Below, piece by piece: positions 1 to 7,549 of a stretch of DNA of 64,000 bases. The translations under genes were made by a program, and so were the position numbers. Position 1 is the stretch's first letter, and every line of letters begins with the position of its first letter. The notes below the pieces were generated by a model, which did not search any database, was not told where the DNA came from, and saw nothing but the letters and a program-made list of their open reading frames with translations. This DNA is from Flavobacterium sp. 245 (GTDB taxonomy: Bacteria > Bacteroidota > Bacteroidia > Flavobacteriales > Flavobacteriaceae), in assembly GCF_004362055.1 (NCBI RefSeq), contig NZ_SNXB01000009.1:72941-136940 (forward strand). The letters are read 5' to 3'.

Positions 1-103
1 GATTCTTAGATTCTTAGATTCTTAGATTCTTAGATTCTTAGATTCTTAGATTCTTAGATTCTTAGATTCTTAGATTCTTAGATTCTTAGATTCTTAGATT
101 CTT
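1..103. repeat. Octamer tandem array (GATTCTTA), cut by window edge
   Basis: Twelve perfect copies of GATTCTTA fill 1-96, and a partial thirteenth (GATTCTT) runs to 103. The array reaches base 1, so its true length is unknown. Read in another register the unit is CTTAGATT, which links it to degenerate CTTAG octamer arrays near 22731, 30710, 30826 and 31648. Copies here are identical, unlike those arrays, which suggests recent slippage or homogenisation (inference). Confidence 0.95.
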
Positions 104-104
104 T

Positions 105-133
105 AAAATAAATTTACTTCGTAAATTTATTTT
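105..133. repeat. Perfect AT-rich palindrome (13-bp arms)
   Basis: Arms 105-117 and 121-133 are exact reverse complements around a 3-nt loop. The right arm ends in a T run. It follows the octamer array directly and could terminate rightward transcription from beyond the window edge, but its low GC makes that uncertain. Confidence 0.6.
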
Positions 134-153
134 CGATACGTGAATTTACACAA

Positions 154-185
154 TAAAAAAAGCCTCTTCAAAAAGAAGAGGCTTT
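154..185 (-). terminator. Terminator of the tRNA-Gly/tRNA-Leu transcript
   Basis: A 10-bp stem (160-169 with 175-184) closes a 5-nt loop. On the minus strand it is followed by seven T residues. It begins 4 nt after the tRNA-Leu 3' end, as expected for an intrinsic terminator. Confidence 0.85.
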
Positions 186-187
186 AG

Positions 188-273
188 TACTCAGAGCGGG
201 ACTTGAACCCGCACGAACATTGCTGTTCACTGGATTTTAAGTCCAGCGTGTCTACCAATTTCACCATCCGAGC
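188..273 (-). tRNA. tRNA-Leu (anticodon UAA)
   Basis: The minus strand folds as a class II tRNA of 86 nt. The acceptor stem starts GCTCGGA at 273 and pairs with TCTGAGT at 195-189. The T-loop carries TTCAAGT and there is a long variable arm. The anticodon TAA is complementary to 237-239. CCA is not encoded. It lies 14 nt downstream of tRNA-Gly and shares its promoter and terminator. Confidence 0.96.
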
Positions 274-287
274 ATTATATGGTTTTG

Positions 288-360
288 AGCGAAAAACGGG
301 GCTCGAACCCGCGACCTCGACCTTGGCAAGGTCGCGCTCTACCAACTGAGCTATTTTCGC
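288..360 (-). tRNA. tRNA-Gly (anticodon GCC)
   Basis: A 73-nt cloverleaf on the minus strand. The acceptor arm GCGAAAA at 360-354 pairs with TTTTCGC near 289-295, the D-arm is AGCTCAGTTGGTAGAGC, and the T-arm contains GGTTCGAGCC. The anticodon GCC is complementary to 325-327. CCA is not encoded. It is the first gene of a two-tRNA transcript. Confidence 0.97.
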
Positions 361-417
361 GTTTTTTCAAATTCTGCTTAAGAACTACAACACTTCACTT
401 GTTCTGTATTGCGAGTG

Positions 418-447
418 CAAATTTAGGACATTTATTCAATTACACAA
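418..447 (-). promoter_or_regulatory. Bacteroidota-type promoter for the tRNA pair
   Basis: On the minus strand TTG (447-445) is separated by 19 nt from TAAATTTG (425-418). This matches the known Bacteroidota -33/-7 pattern (TTTG, N19, TAnnTTTG). Transcription would start roughly 50 nt before the tRNA-Gly 5' end. Confidence 0.75.
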
Positions 448-523
448 GCGTTTTTTGAAAAAATATTTTACTTATTTTATAACTTTCTGATAACCTAAAC
501 TTTAAACTTGAAAATTTTTTATT

Positions 524-3130
524 TTATTTTTTGACCAACATTCTTTTGATTTCATTCAGCTTCATCAGTGCTTCAACCGGAGTTATGGCGTTTATATCAA
601 GCCCTAAAATCTCTTCTTTTATTTCTTCTAACAAAGGATCATCTAAATTAAAGAAACTCATCTGCATTTCATCATTAGCCGCCTTTATTCCGTTTAAAGC
701 ATCACTTGAATGATTTTTTTCTAATTTCTTTAAAAGCTTTTGCGCTTTAGAAATAACCAACTGAGGCATTCCAGCCATTTTAGCCACGTGAATTCCAAAA
801 CTATGTGCACTTCCTCCTTTTATCAGTTTTCGGACAAAAAGAACGGTATCTTTCAATTCTTTAACTGCAACGTTGAAATTCTGAATTCTCGAAAGCGATT
901 CGGTCATTTCGTTCAATTCATGATAGTGCGTTGCAAATAAAGTTTTGGCTTTTGATGGATGTTCATGCAAAAATTCAGCAATTGCCCAAGCAATCGAGAT
1001 TCCATCATAAGTACTCGTTCCTCTTCCAATTTCGTCTAAAAGAACCAAACTTCTATCAGAAATATTATTCAAAATTGAAGCGGTTTCATTCATCTCGACC
1101 ATAAAAGTCGATTCTCCCATCGAAATATTATCAGAAGCTCCTACTCTCGTAAAAATCTTATCTACAATTCCCATTCTAACGCTGTCTGCAGGAACAAAGC
1201 TTCCCATTTGAGCCAGCAATACAATTAAAGCAGTCTGTCTCAAAATTGCCGACTTACCAGACATATTGGGCCCGGTAATCATAATAATCTGTTGCGTTTC
1301 TCTATCCAAGTAAACATCATTAGAAATGTATGGCGTACCAACCGGCAGTTGCTTTTCGATTACGGGATGCCTTCCTTCTTTGATTTCTAATTCACAAGTA
1401 TCATCAATTTCTGGGCAGACATATTTATTTTCAATAGCCAATTGTGTAAAAGAACACAAACAGTCTAATTGCGCAACCAAATTAGCATTCATTTGAACTG
1501 GCTTGATGTAAGTCGCAATCCAAGCTACTAATTGCTCAAAAAGATCGGTTTCGATTTTATAGATTCTTTCCTCTGCTCCTAAAATTTTAGTTTCATACTC
1601 TTTTAACTCTTCAGTAATGTAACGCTCTGCATTGACTAAAGTCTGTTTGCGAATCCATTCTTCAGGAACTTTGTCTTTATGCGTATTTCGAACCTCGATA
1701 TAATATCCAAAAACATTATTGAAAGATATTTTCAGCGAAGAAATTCCGGTGCGTTCTGATTCTCTTTTTTCAATTCCTTCTAAATATTCTTTTCCAGAAG
1801 TTGAAATTGCACGCAGTTCATCCAATTCTTCACTAATACCGCTTGCAATCGCATTTCCTTTTGCAATTGCCACAGGTGCATCCTGATTTAAAGTCAGTTT
1901 TATTTTTTCTCTTAATAAATCACAAGCATGCAGGCTATCCCCAATAACTTTTACAGCTTCCTGCGGACTTTCGAGTGCCAGAGTTTTAATTGGAATAATT
2001 GCATCCAAAGATTCCTTCAAATAAACAATCTCACGCGGTGAAACTTTTCCAGCTGCAATTTTAGAAATCAAACGTTCTAAATCTGAAATTTGCTTGATTT
2101 GATATTGAATATTATGCAGGATCTCAGGATTTGATTTCAAATACGAAACCACATCATGGCGTCCTTTTATTTTGTTTTTATCCTTTAAAGGAAGCGCCAG
2201 CCATCGTTTTAGCAAACGACCTCCCATAGGCGAAAGCGTTCTGTCGATTACATCTAAAAGCGTTACCGCATTTGGATTATAACTGTGATACAATTCCAAG
2301 TTTCTGATTGTAAAACGATCCATCCAAACATATGCATCTTCGGCAATACGCTGAATTGCCGTAATATGCTGCACGCGATTGTGCTGCGTTTCTGACAAAT
2401 AATACAAAATTGCGCCAGAAGCAATAATTCCCTCTTTCAATTCTTCAATACCAAAACCTTTTAAGGAAATAGTCTGAAAGTGTTTTGTAAGCGTTTCTAA
2501 AGCATAATCTTCTTTGTAAATCCAATCTTCTAGATAAAAACTATGAAAATCATCTCCAAAAGCAGCTTTAAAATCACCTTTATTATTCTTCGGAACCAAA
2601 ACTTCACTCGGATTAAAATTCTGCAAAAGCTTATCAATATATTCTGCATTTCCTTGAGCCGTTAAGAACTCACCCGTTGAAACATCTAAAAAAGAAATTC
2701 CGATATTTTTATTAGCAAAGTAAACTGATGCTAAAAAGTTATTTGATTTAGACTGTAAAACCTCATCATTTAAAGAAACTCCAGGAGTTACCAGTTCAGT
2801 AACACCACGTTTTACAATAGTTTTAGTCATTTTTGGGTCTTCGAGCTGATCACAGATTGCTACACGAAGACCTGCTTTAACCAATTTTGGCAAGTACGTA
2901 TTAATAGAATGGTGTGGAAAACCAGCCAAAGCCGTTTCAGTCTCTGAACCCGCACCTCGTTTGGTCAACGTTATTCCGAGAATCTTAGAAGCTCTAATGG
3001 CGTCTTCTCCAAAGGTTTCATAAAAATCTCCTACTCTGAAAAGCAGACATGCATCAGGATATTTTCTCTTGATTTCGTTGTACTGTTTCATTAAAGGTGT
3101 TTCTTTCACCACTTTTTCTTTAGCTGCCAA
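524..3130 (-). CDS. mutS: DNA mismatch repair ATPase MutS
   Basis: Cytoplasmic sensor that binds mismatches and small loops and recruits MutL. The 868 residues match MutS1. The mismatch-reading F-Y-E triplet sits at residues 36-38 in GDFYETF, the same numbering as the E. coli Phe36/Glu38 motif. The core and clamp domains fill the middle. The C-terminal ABC-type ATPase has Walker A GPNMSGKS near 619-626 and Walker B LVLLDEIGRGTSTYDG near 693-708, followed by the FATHYHEL switch segment. The start MAAKEKVVKE is chosen because the family block begins almost at once. It is a single-gene unit, divergent from the DUF1573 gene. Nothing appears truncated. Confidence 0.98.
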   Translation of the reverse strand: MAAKEKVVKETPLMKQYNEIKRKYPDACLLFRVGDFYETFGEDAIRASKILGITLTKRGAGSETETALAGFPHHSINTYLPKLVKAGLRVAICDQLEDPKMTKTIVKRGVTELVTPGVSLNDEVLQSKSNNFLASVYFANKNIGISFLDVSTGEFLTAQGNAEYIDKLLQNFNPSEVLVPKNNKGDFKAAFGDDFHSFYLEDWIYKEDYALETLTKHFQTISLKGFGIEELKEGIIASGAILYYLSETQHNRVQHITAIQRIAEDAYVWMDRFTIRNLELYHSYNPNAVTLLDVIDRTLSPMGGRLLKRWLALPLKDKNKIKGRHDVVSYLKSNPEILHNIQYQIKQISDLERLISKIAAGKVSPREIVYLKESLDAIIPIKTLALESPQEAVKVIGDSLHACDLLREKIKLTLNQDAPVAIAKGNAIASGISEELDELRAISTSGKEYLEGIEKRESERTGISSLKISFNNVFGYYIEVRNTHKDKVPEEWIRKQTLVNAERYITEELKEYETKILGAEERIYKIETDLFEQLVAWIATYIKPVQMNANLVAQLDCLCSFTQLAIENKYVCPEIDDTCELEIKEGRHPVIEKQLPVGTPYISNDVYLDRETQQIIMITGPNMSGKSAILRQTALIVLLAQMGSFVPADSVRMGIVDKIFTRVGASDNISMGESTFMVEMNETASILNNISDRSLVLLDEIGRGTSTYDGISIAWAIAEFLHEHPSKAKTLFATHYHELNEMTESLSRIQNFNVAVKELKDTVLFVRKLIKGGSAHSFGIHVAKMAGMPQLVISKAQKLLKKLEKNHSSDALNGIKAANDEMQMSFFNLDDPLLEEIKEEILGLDINAITPVEALMKLNEIKRMLVKK

Positions 3131-3229
3131 ATCGATATGTTTTAAATGAAAATTAAGACAGCGAATTTATAATTTTTTAACGGCATATCGAAGGCTTCAA
3201 AAATTAAAATATTTTAAGAAATTTTTGGG

Positions 3230-3258
3230 TTGACATTTAAGAATTTTACATAGATTTG
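3230..3258 (+). promoter_or_regulatory. Bacteroidota-type promoter of the DUF1573 gene
   Basis: TTG at 3230-3232, an 18-nt spacer, then TAGATTTG at 3251-3258. The start codon follows 27 nt after the -7 box, which gives a short leader. Both boxes and the spacing fit the known Bacteroidota consensus. Confidence 0.8.
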
Positions 3259-3285
3259 TTCATCATTTAAACAAAGACTATAAAA

Positions 3286-3708
3286 ATGAAAAAAATAATT
3301 TTATTTGTTATGATTGCTGTAGCTGGAATTACAGCATCTAACGCGCAAAGCACTAAAAAAACTAAACTTCCAAAAGTAGAAGGAGCTGGAATGGTTTTTG
3401 AAAACGAAACTATTGATTACGGAACTATCGCTCACAATGCTGATGGTAACCGTCAGTTTGTTTTTGTAAACAACGGAACAAAACCATTAATCATTACAAA
3501 CACTCAAGGATCTTGTGGTTGTACTGTACCAACAACACCAAAAGAGCCAATTGCTCCAGGTGCTAAAGGAATTATTGGAGTGAAATATGCTACTGACAGA
3601 GTTGGTGCTTTTACAAAAACGGTAACTGTTACTTCTAATGCTGAAGGACAGCCAACAAAAGTACTTACTATTAAAGGTACAGTTTTACCAGATCCAGTAA
3701 AAAGCTAA
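3286..3708 (+). CDS. DUF1573 domain secreted protein
   Basis: A 140-residue exported protein of unknown molecular role. Residues 1-21 are a signal peptide ending SNAQ. The rest is one DUF1573 domain, an Ig-like beta-sandwich related to ASPM/SPD-2/Hydin modules, with the characteristic block TQGSCGCTVP followed by PIAPGAKG and a C-terminal KGTV strand. It is monocistronic: its own promoter lies upstream and a strong terminator follows the stop. The short length and plain signal peptide suggest a periplasmic or surface-associated binding module (inference). Confidence 0.9.
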   Translation: MKKIILFVMIAVAGITASNAQSTKKTKLPKVEGAGMVFENETIDYGTIAHNADGNRQFVFVNNGTKPLIITNTQGSCGCTVPTTPKEPIAPGAKGIIGVKYATDRVGAFTKTVTVTSNAEGQPTKVLTIKGTVLPDPVKS

Positions 3709-3740
3709 TCTGAAAAATAAAACAAAATAAAATAATTGAA

Positions 3741-3770
3741 AAAGCTTCCTTATCTTTGGAAGCTTTTTTT
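3741..3770 (+). terminator. Intrinsic terminator after the DUF1573 gene
   Basis: Stem AAAGCTTCC (3741-3749) pairs with GGAAGCTTT and is followed by a T run to 3770. It lies 33 nt after the DUF1573 stop and just before the SpoU methyltransferase gene. Confidence 0.85.
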
Positions 3771-3790
3771 ATGACCTGAATGCAACACAA

Positions 3791-4333
3791 ATGAGAAAAC
3801 TTGAAAATAGCGAATTAGACCGCAAATCGATTGAAGATTTTAAAAAATCAGACAAAACTCCTTTAATTTTAGTTTTGGATGATATTCGCAGTTTACATAA
3901 TATAGGCTCTGTATTTAGAACTGCAGACGCTTTTTTGATTGAAAAAATCATTTTATGTGGCATCACAGCGACTCCTCCAAATAAAGAGATTCACAAAACC
4001 GCTCTTGGCGCTACAGAAACCGTTGCATGGGAACATCATGAAAATGTACTTGAAGTTATTGAAAATCTTAAAAAAGAAAACGTTTTAACTCTTGCTATAG
4101 AACAAGTTGAAAGCGCTATTTTTCTTCAAGATTTTAAAGTTGAAAAAAATCAGAAATACGCTTTAGTTTTTGGAAACGAAGTTTATGGCGTTGCTCAGGA
4201 AGCAGTTGCTATTTGTGACGGCTGTATTGAGATTCCCCAATTAGGAACCAAACACTCTTTAAATATCGCTGTAAGTGCAGGAATTGTGGTTTGGGATTTA
4301 TTTCAAAAATTAAACTGGCCAAATTCCAATTAG
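3791..4333 (+). CDS. SpoU/TrmH-family RNA 2'-O-methyltransferase
   Basis: SAM-dependent methyltransferase of the SPOUT knot fold acting on tRNA or rRNA ribose. All three family motifs are present: motif 1 NIGSVFRTADAF with Asn37 and Arg43, motif 2 LVFGNEVYGV near 122-131, and motif 3 LGTKHSLNIAVSAGIVVWDL near 150-169, which forms the knot and cofactor pocket. At 180 residues it is the minimal catalytic domain, without the N-terminal substrate-binding domain of RlmB. The exact target (for example TrmH Gm18 or an rRNA site) cannot be told from sequence alone. Confidence 0.92.
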   Translation: MRKLENSELDRKSIEDFKKSDKTPLILVLDDIRSLHNIGSVFRTADAFLIEKIILCGITATPPNKEIHKTALGATETVAWEHHENVLEVIENLKKENVLTLAIEQVESAIFLQDFKVEKNQKYALVFGNEVYGVAQEAVAICDGCIEIPQLGTKHSLNIAVSAGIVVWDLFQKLNWPNSN

Positions 4334-4438
4334 AAGTATTTTAACGAAATAAATTGTTATTTTACAATAATTTCCATGTTTAAATGTTAGAAAATGAAAA
4401 TTATTTTTTTATTATTATAAAAGTGATACTTTTATAAA

Positions 4439-7400
4439 ATGAAAAATAATAGTTCTCTTAATATATATATCTTATTTATTTTATTGCTGTCCACTTCTTT
4501 TGGATTTGCTCAATATACCCCAATTCCTGACCCAAATTTCGAAAAGGCTTTAATCGATTTGAATATTGATAGTGGCGCCATAGATGGTCAGGTTCTGACA
4601 GCAAATATTAAAGATATAACAACCCTATTAATTCCAGGTAAAAATATCACTAACCTAACTGGCATTGAAGCTTTTGTAAAACTAGAAACATTAAATCTTG
4701 GGCTATTTAATGATAATACATCTCAAAGAAACTTTATTACAAATTTAAATCTTTCAAACAACATTTTTCTTAAGTCTTTATCCTGCGGTTATAATGAATT
4801 ATCTACAATAGATCTTTCAAAAAACACTGCATTAGAATCTTTACACATAGAACACAATCAATTAAGTAGTCTAGATGTCTCTCAAAACAGTTCTTTAACT
4901 AACCTTTCATTTTACAACAATAACATTACAAGCATAGACCTTACTAAAAATACTTCTTTAATAAATTTAATTTGTCCCTTCACTAATTTAACAACTTTAG
5001 ATCTTTCAAAAAACATTACTCTAAAATTTCTAAACTGTAGCGATTGTAAATTATCAAATCTTGATATTTCTAAAAACCCAGCGTTAGAAGTTTTAGATTT
5101 AAAAAATAACCAAATAACTTCTCTGGATGCTTCTAATAATCCAAATTTAGGATTGTTAGATTGCAGTCACAATCAAATAACGTCTTTGAACATAGCTAAC
5201 AATTCAAATTTAGGAATTTTACAATGTAATTATAACCAATTAATTAGCTTAGATTTATCTAACAATACTAATCTAAATACTTTTTCGTGTGATAATAACC
5301 TGCTAACTTATTTGAATTTAAAAAATGGACAGAACGCTAAACTGACCTCTCCAAATTTTAAATTCAACTCTAGTCTAACCTGTATACAAGTAGACGATGA
5401 GGCTTATTCAAATACAAACTGGAAGGACAAAGACAATACAACAAAATATTCAAATGATTGTAGTAAGCCCGCTGCAACAACTGCACCTATTGTTAAAGCA
5501 ACAGGAGACCAACTGTACTGTCCTCAAAACACAATAAAAATTGTAACCGATTTTACCATTACGCATGACCCCGCAGAAACAGGAACTAGAGGTGTTTTTG
5601 TTCAGATTTCATCTGGCTACTCAAGCGGTTTGGATCAGCTTGCTCTTTCAAATCCTACGTCACATCCTAACGTAACTACAAGCTGGGATTCAACAGCAGG
5701 AAAATTAAGCATAACAAGTTCAAGTCTAACAGGTGGCGATGTTTTATATTCCGACTTAGTTGCTGCTGTAAAAGATGTGATGTTCACAAATCCTTCGGCT
5801 TCAGCCTCTGGAACCAGAACTTTTTCAATAACAGTTGGTAACGCCAACTATCTGCCTTCAACACAACATTTTTATTTATATGTCCCAAGTATTGGTATTA
5901 CCTGGACTTCGGCACGAACTGCTGCTGAGGCAAGTACCTATTACGGACTAAAGGGATATTTAGCGACCATTTTATCTGCTGATGAAGCCAAACTTATTGG
6001 CGAACAGGCATCGGGAACAGGTTGGATTGGCGGAAGCGACCAAGAAACCGAAGGTGTTTGGAAATGGATGACAGGCCCTGAAGCAGGCACTCTAATGACT
6101 TATACTTTCTGGAACAATGGTGAACCTAATAATTTAGGAGATGAAGATTACGCTCATATCACACAACCTGGAGTAGGAATACAAGGATCTTGGAATGATT
6201 TATCAAACACGGGATCATTAATTCCTGGAGACAATTACCAGCCAAAAGGTTATGTTGTTGAATATGGAGGATCAACCGGAGAATCACCTTTAGAAATTGC
6301 CACAAGCACTAAAATTACAATTCCAGAAGCAAATGTATTAACCCCAAACCCAATTTGCGATTCAGGAAGTTTTACTATAAATGCAACAGCAACTGCGGGA
6401 GCAACAATCAGCTGGTACACTCAAGCAACAGGAGGAACTGCGATTGCTACAGGAAGTTCTTACACTACACCCATAATAAACATTACAACAACTTATTATG
6501 TTGATGCCGGTTGCGAAACTAACAGAAAATCAATTACAGCAGTTATTAATAAAACGCCGACAACACCAACTGTAGCTTCGTCAAATGTTTCAAGATGCGG
6601 ACCAGGCAGTGTAACACTTCAAGCTTCTTCTGATGTTGGACTTATCAATTGGTACACCTCTTCAACGGGAGGAACGAGCATTTTTACAGGAAATAATTTT
6701 AATACACCAACAATTACATCTTCTGCAATATATTATGCTGAAGCATCAAACAATGGCTGTTTAAATGGAACGCGTACTCCTGTAAACATTACAATTTATA
6801 CGCCTCCGGTAGTTACTGATGAAACGGTAGTATTATGCCAATTTAATAAAAAAATACTTGATGCCGGAATATCAGGAATGACTTATTTGTGGTCAACTGG
6901 CGCTACAACTCAAACCATCGAAATAAGCACTGCAGGGACTTACACTGTTGATGTAACAAGTCCAGCACCACAAAACTGTACAAGCCGAAAAACAATTAAA
7001 GTTGAAGAGCACGAAATTCCCCAAATAGACCGTATTGATGTTGAAGGAACAAGAGCAATAATTTATCTTAAAAAAGAACAATCTTATTTTGAATATTCTG
7101 TTGATGGTTCAAATTTTCAGGATTCCAATATTTTTTACGATGTTCCAGGCGGTTTACAAACCGCTTATGTAAGAGAAAAAGGTGGCTGTGGCGGTACTGC
7201 GAAAAACTTTGTAGTATTAGTTTTTCCTGCTTTCTTTACCCCAAATAATGACAGTTATAATGATGTTTGGGAAGTAACAGGAATGGAAAATTATCCACAG
7301 GCACAAGTCACCATCTTTGATCGTTATGGCAAATTATTAGCGCAATTATCGCTTTCAAGAATGAGCTGGGATGGAACTTTTAACCAATCGCCACTTCCCG

Positions 7401-7477
7401 CTTCAGACTATTGGTATGCTTTAAAAATTGACAATCTGCATCCTATTTTGCGAGGTCACTTTACATTAAAACGATAA
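4439..7477 (+). CDS. Secreted LRR / C-type lectin / Ig-like protein, T9SS type B
   Basis: A 1012-residue cell-surface or secreted protein. A signal peptide (1-24, ending GFAQ) is followed by about ten leucine-rich repeats of roughly 21 residues (about 90-305, pattern LxxLDLSxNxxL). Next come a beta-rich cadherin-like segment (about 345-480) and a C-type lectin-like domain (about 490-615) containing GWIGGSDQE, WNNGEPNN and the WND block. Two Ig-like modules follow, each with an INWYTSSTGG or ISWYTQATGG motif. The last ~85 residues (FFTPNNDSYNDVW to FTLKR) are the CHU_C gliding-motility type B sorting domain that directs T9SS export. Its downstream neighbour shares everything but the LRR block. 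A role in glycan or surface adhesion is inferred; no ligand is shown. Confidence 0.9.
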   Translation: MKNNSSLNIYILFILLLSTSFGFAQYTPIPDPNFEKALIDLNIDSGAIDGQVLTANIKDITTLLIPGKNITNLTGIEAFVKLETLNLGLFNDNTSQRNFITNLNLSNNIFLKSLSCGYNELSTIDLSKNTALESLHIEHNQLSSLDVSQNSSLTNLSFYNNNITSIDLTKNTSLINLICPFTNLTTLDLSKNITLKFLNCSDCKLSNLDISKNPALEVLDLKNNQITSLDASNNPNLGLLDCSHNQITSLNIANNSNLGILQCNYNQLISLDLSNNTNLNTFSCDNNLLTYLNLKNGQNAKLTSPNFKFNSSLTCIQVDDEAYSNTNWKDKDNTTKYSNDCSKPAATTAPIVKATGDQLYCPQNTIKIVTDFTITHDPAETGTRGVFVQISSGYSSGLDQLALSNPTSHPNVTTSWDSTAGKLSITSSSLTGGDVLYSDLVAAVKDVMFTNPSASASGTRTFSITVGNANYLPSTQHFYLYVPSIGITWTSARTAAEASTYYGLKGYLATILSADEAKLIGEQASGTGWIGGSDQETEGVWKWMTGPEAGTLMTYTFWNNGEPNNLGDEDYAHITQPGVGIQGSWNDLSNTGSLIPGDNYQPKGYVVEYGGSTGESPLEIATSTKITIPEANVLTPNPICDSGSFTINATATAGATISWYTQATGGTAIATGSSYTTPIINITTTYYVDAGCETNRKSITAVINKTPTTPTVASSNVSRCGPGSVTLQASSDVGLINWYTSSTGGTSIFTGNNFNTPTITSSAIYYAEASNNGCLNGTRTPVNITIYTPPVVTDETVVLCQFNKKILDAGISGMTYLWSTGATTQTIEISTAGTYTVDVTSPAPQNCTSRKTIKVEEHEIPQIDRIDVEGTRAIIYLKKEQSYFEYSVDGSNFQDSNIFYDVPGGLQTAYVREKGGCGGTAKNFVVLVFPAFFTPNNDSYNDVWEVTGMENYPQAQVTIFDRYGKLLAQLSLSRMSWDGTFNQSPLPASDYWYALKIDNLHPILRGHFTLKR

Positions 7478-7549
7478 ATTATATTTTTCCTGAAAATTCA
7501 TTTTCAATATTCCCTAGGCAGTTTTCGATTAAAAAATGTAATTTTAAAT

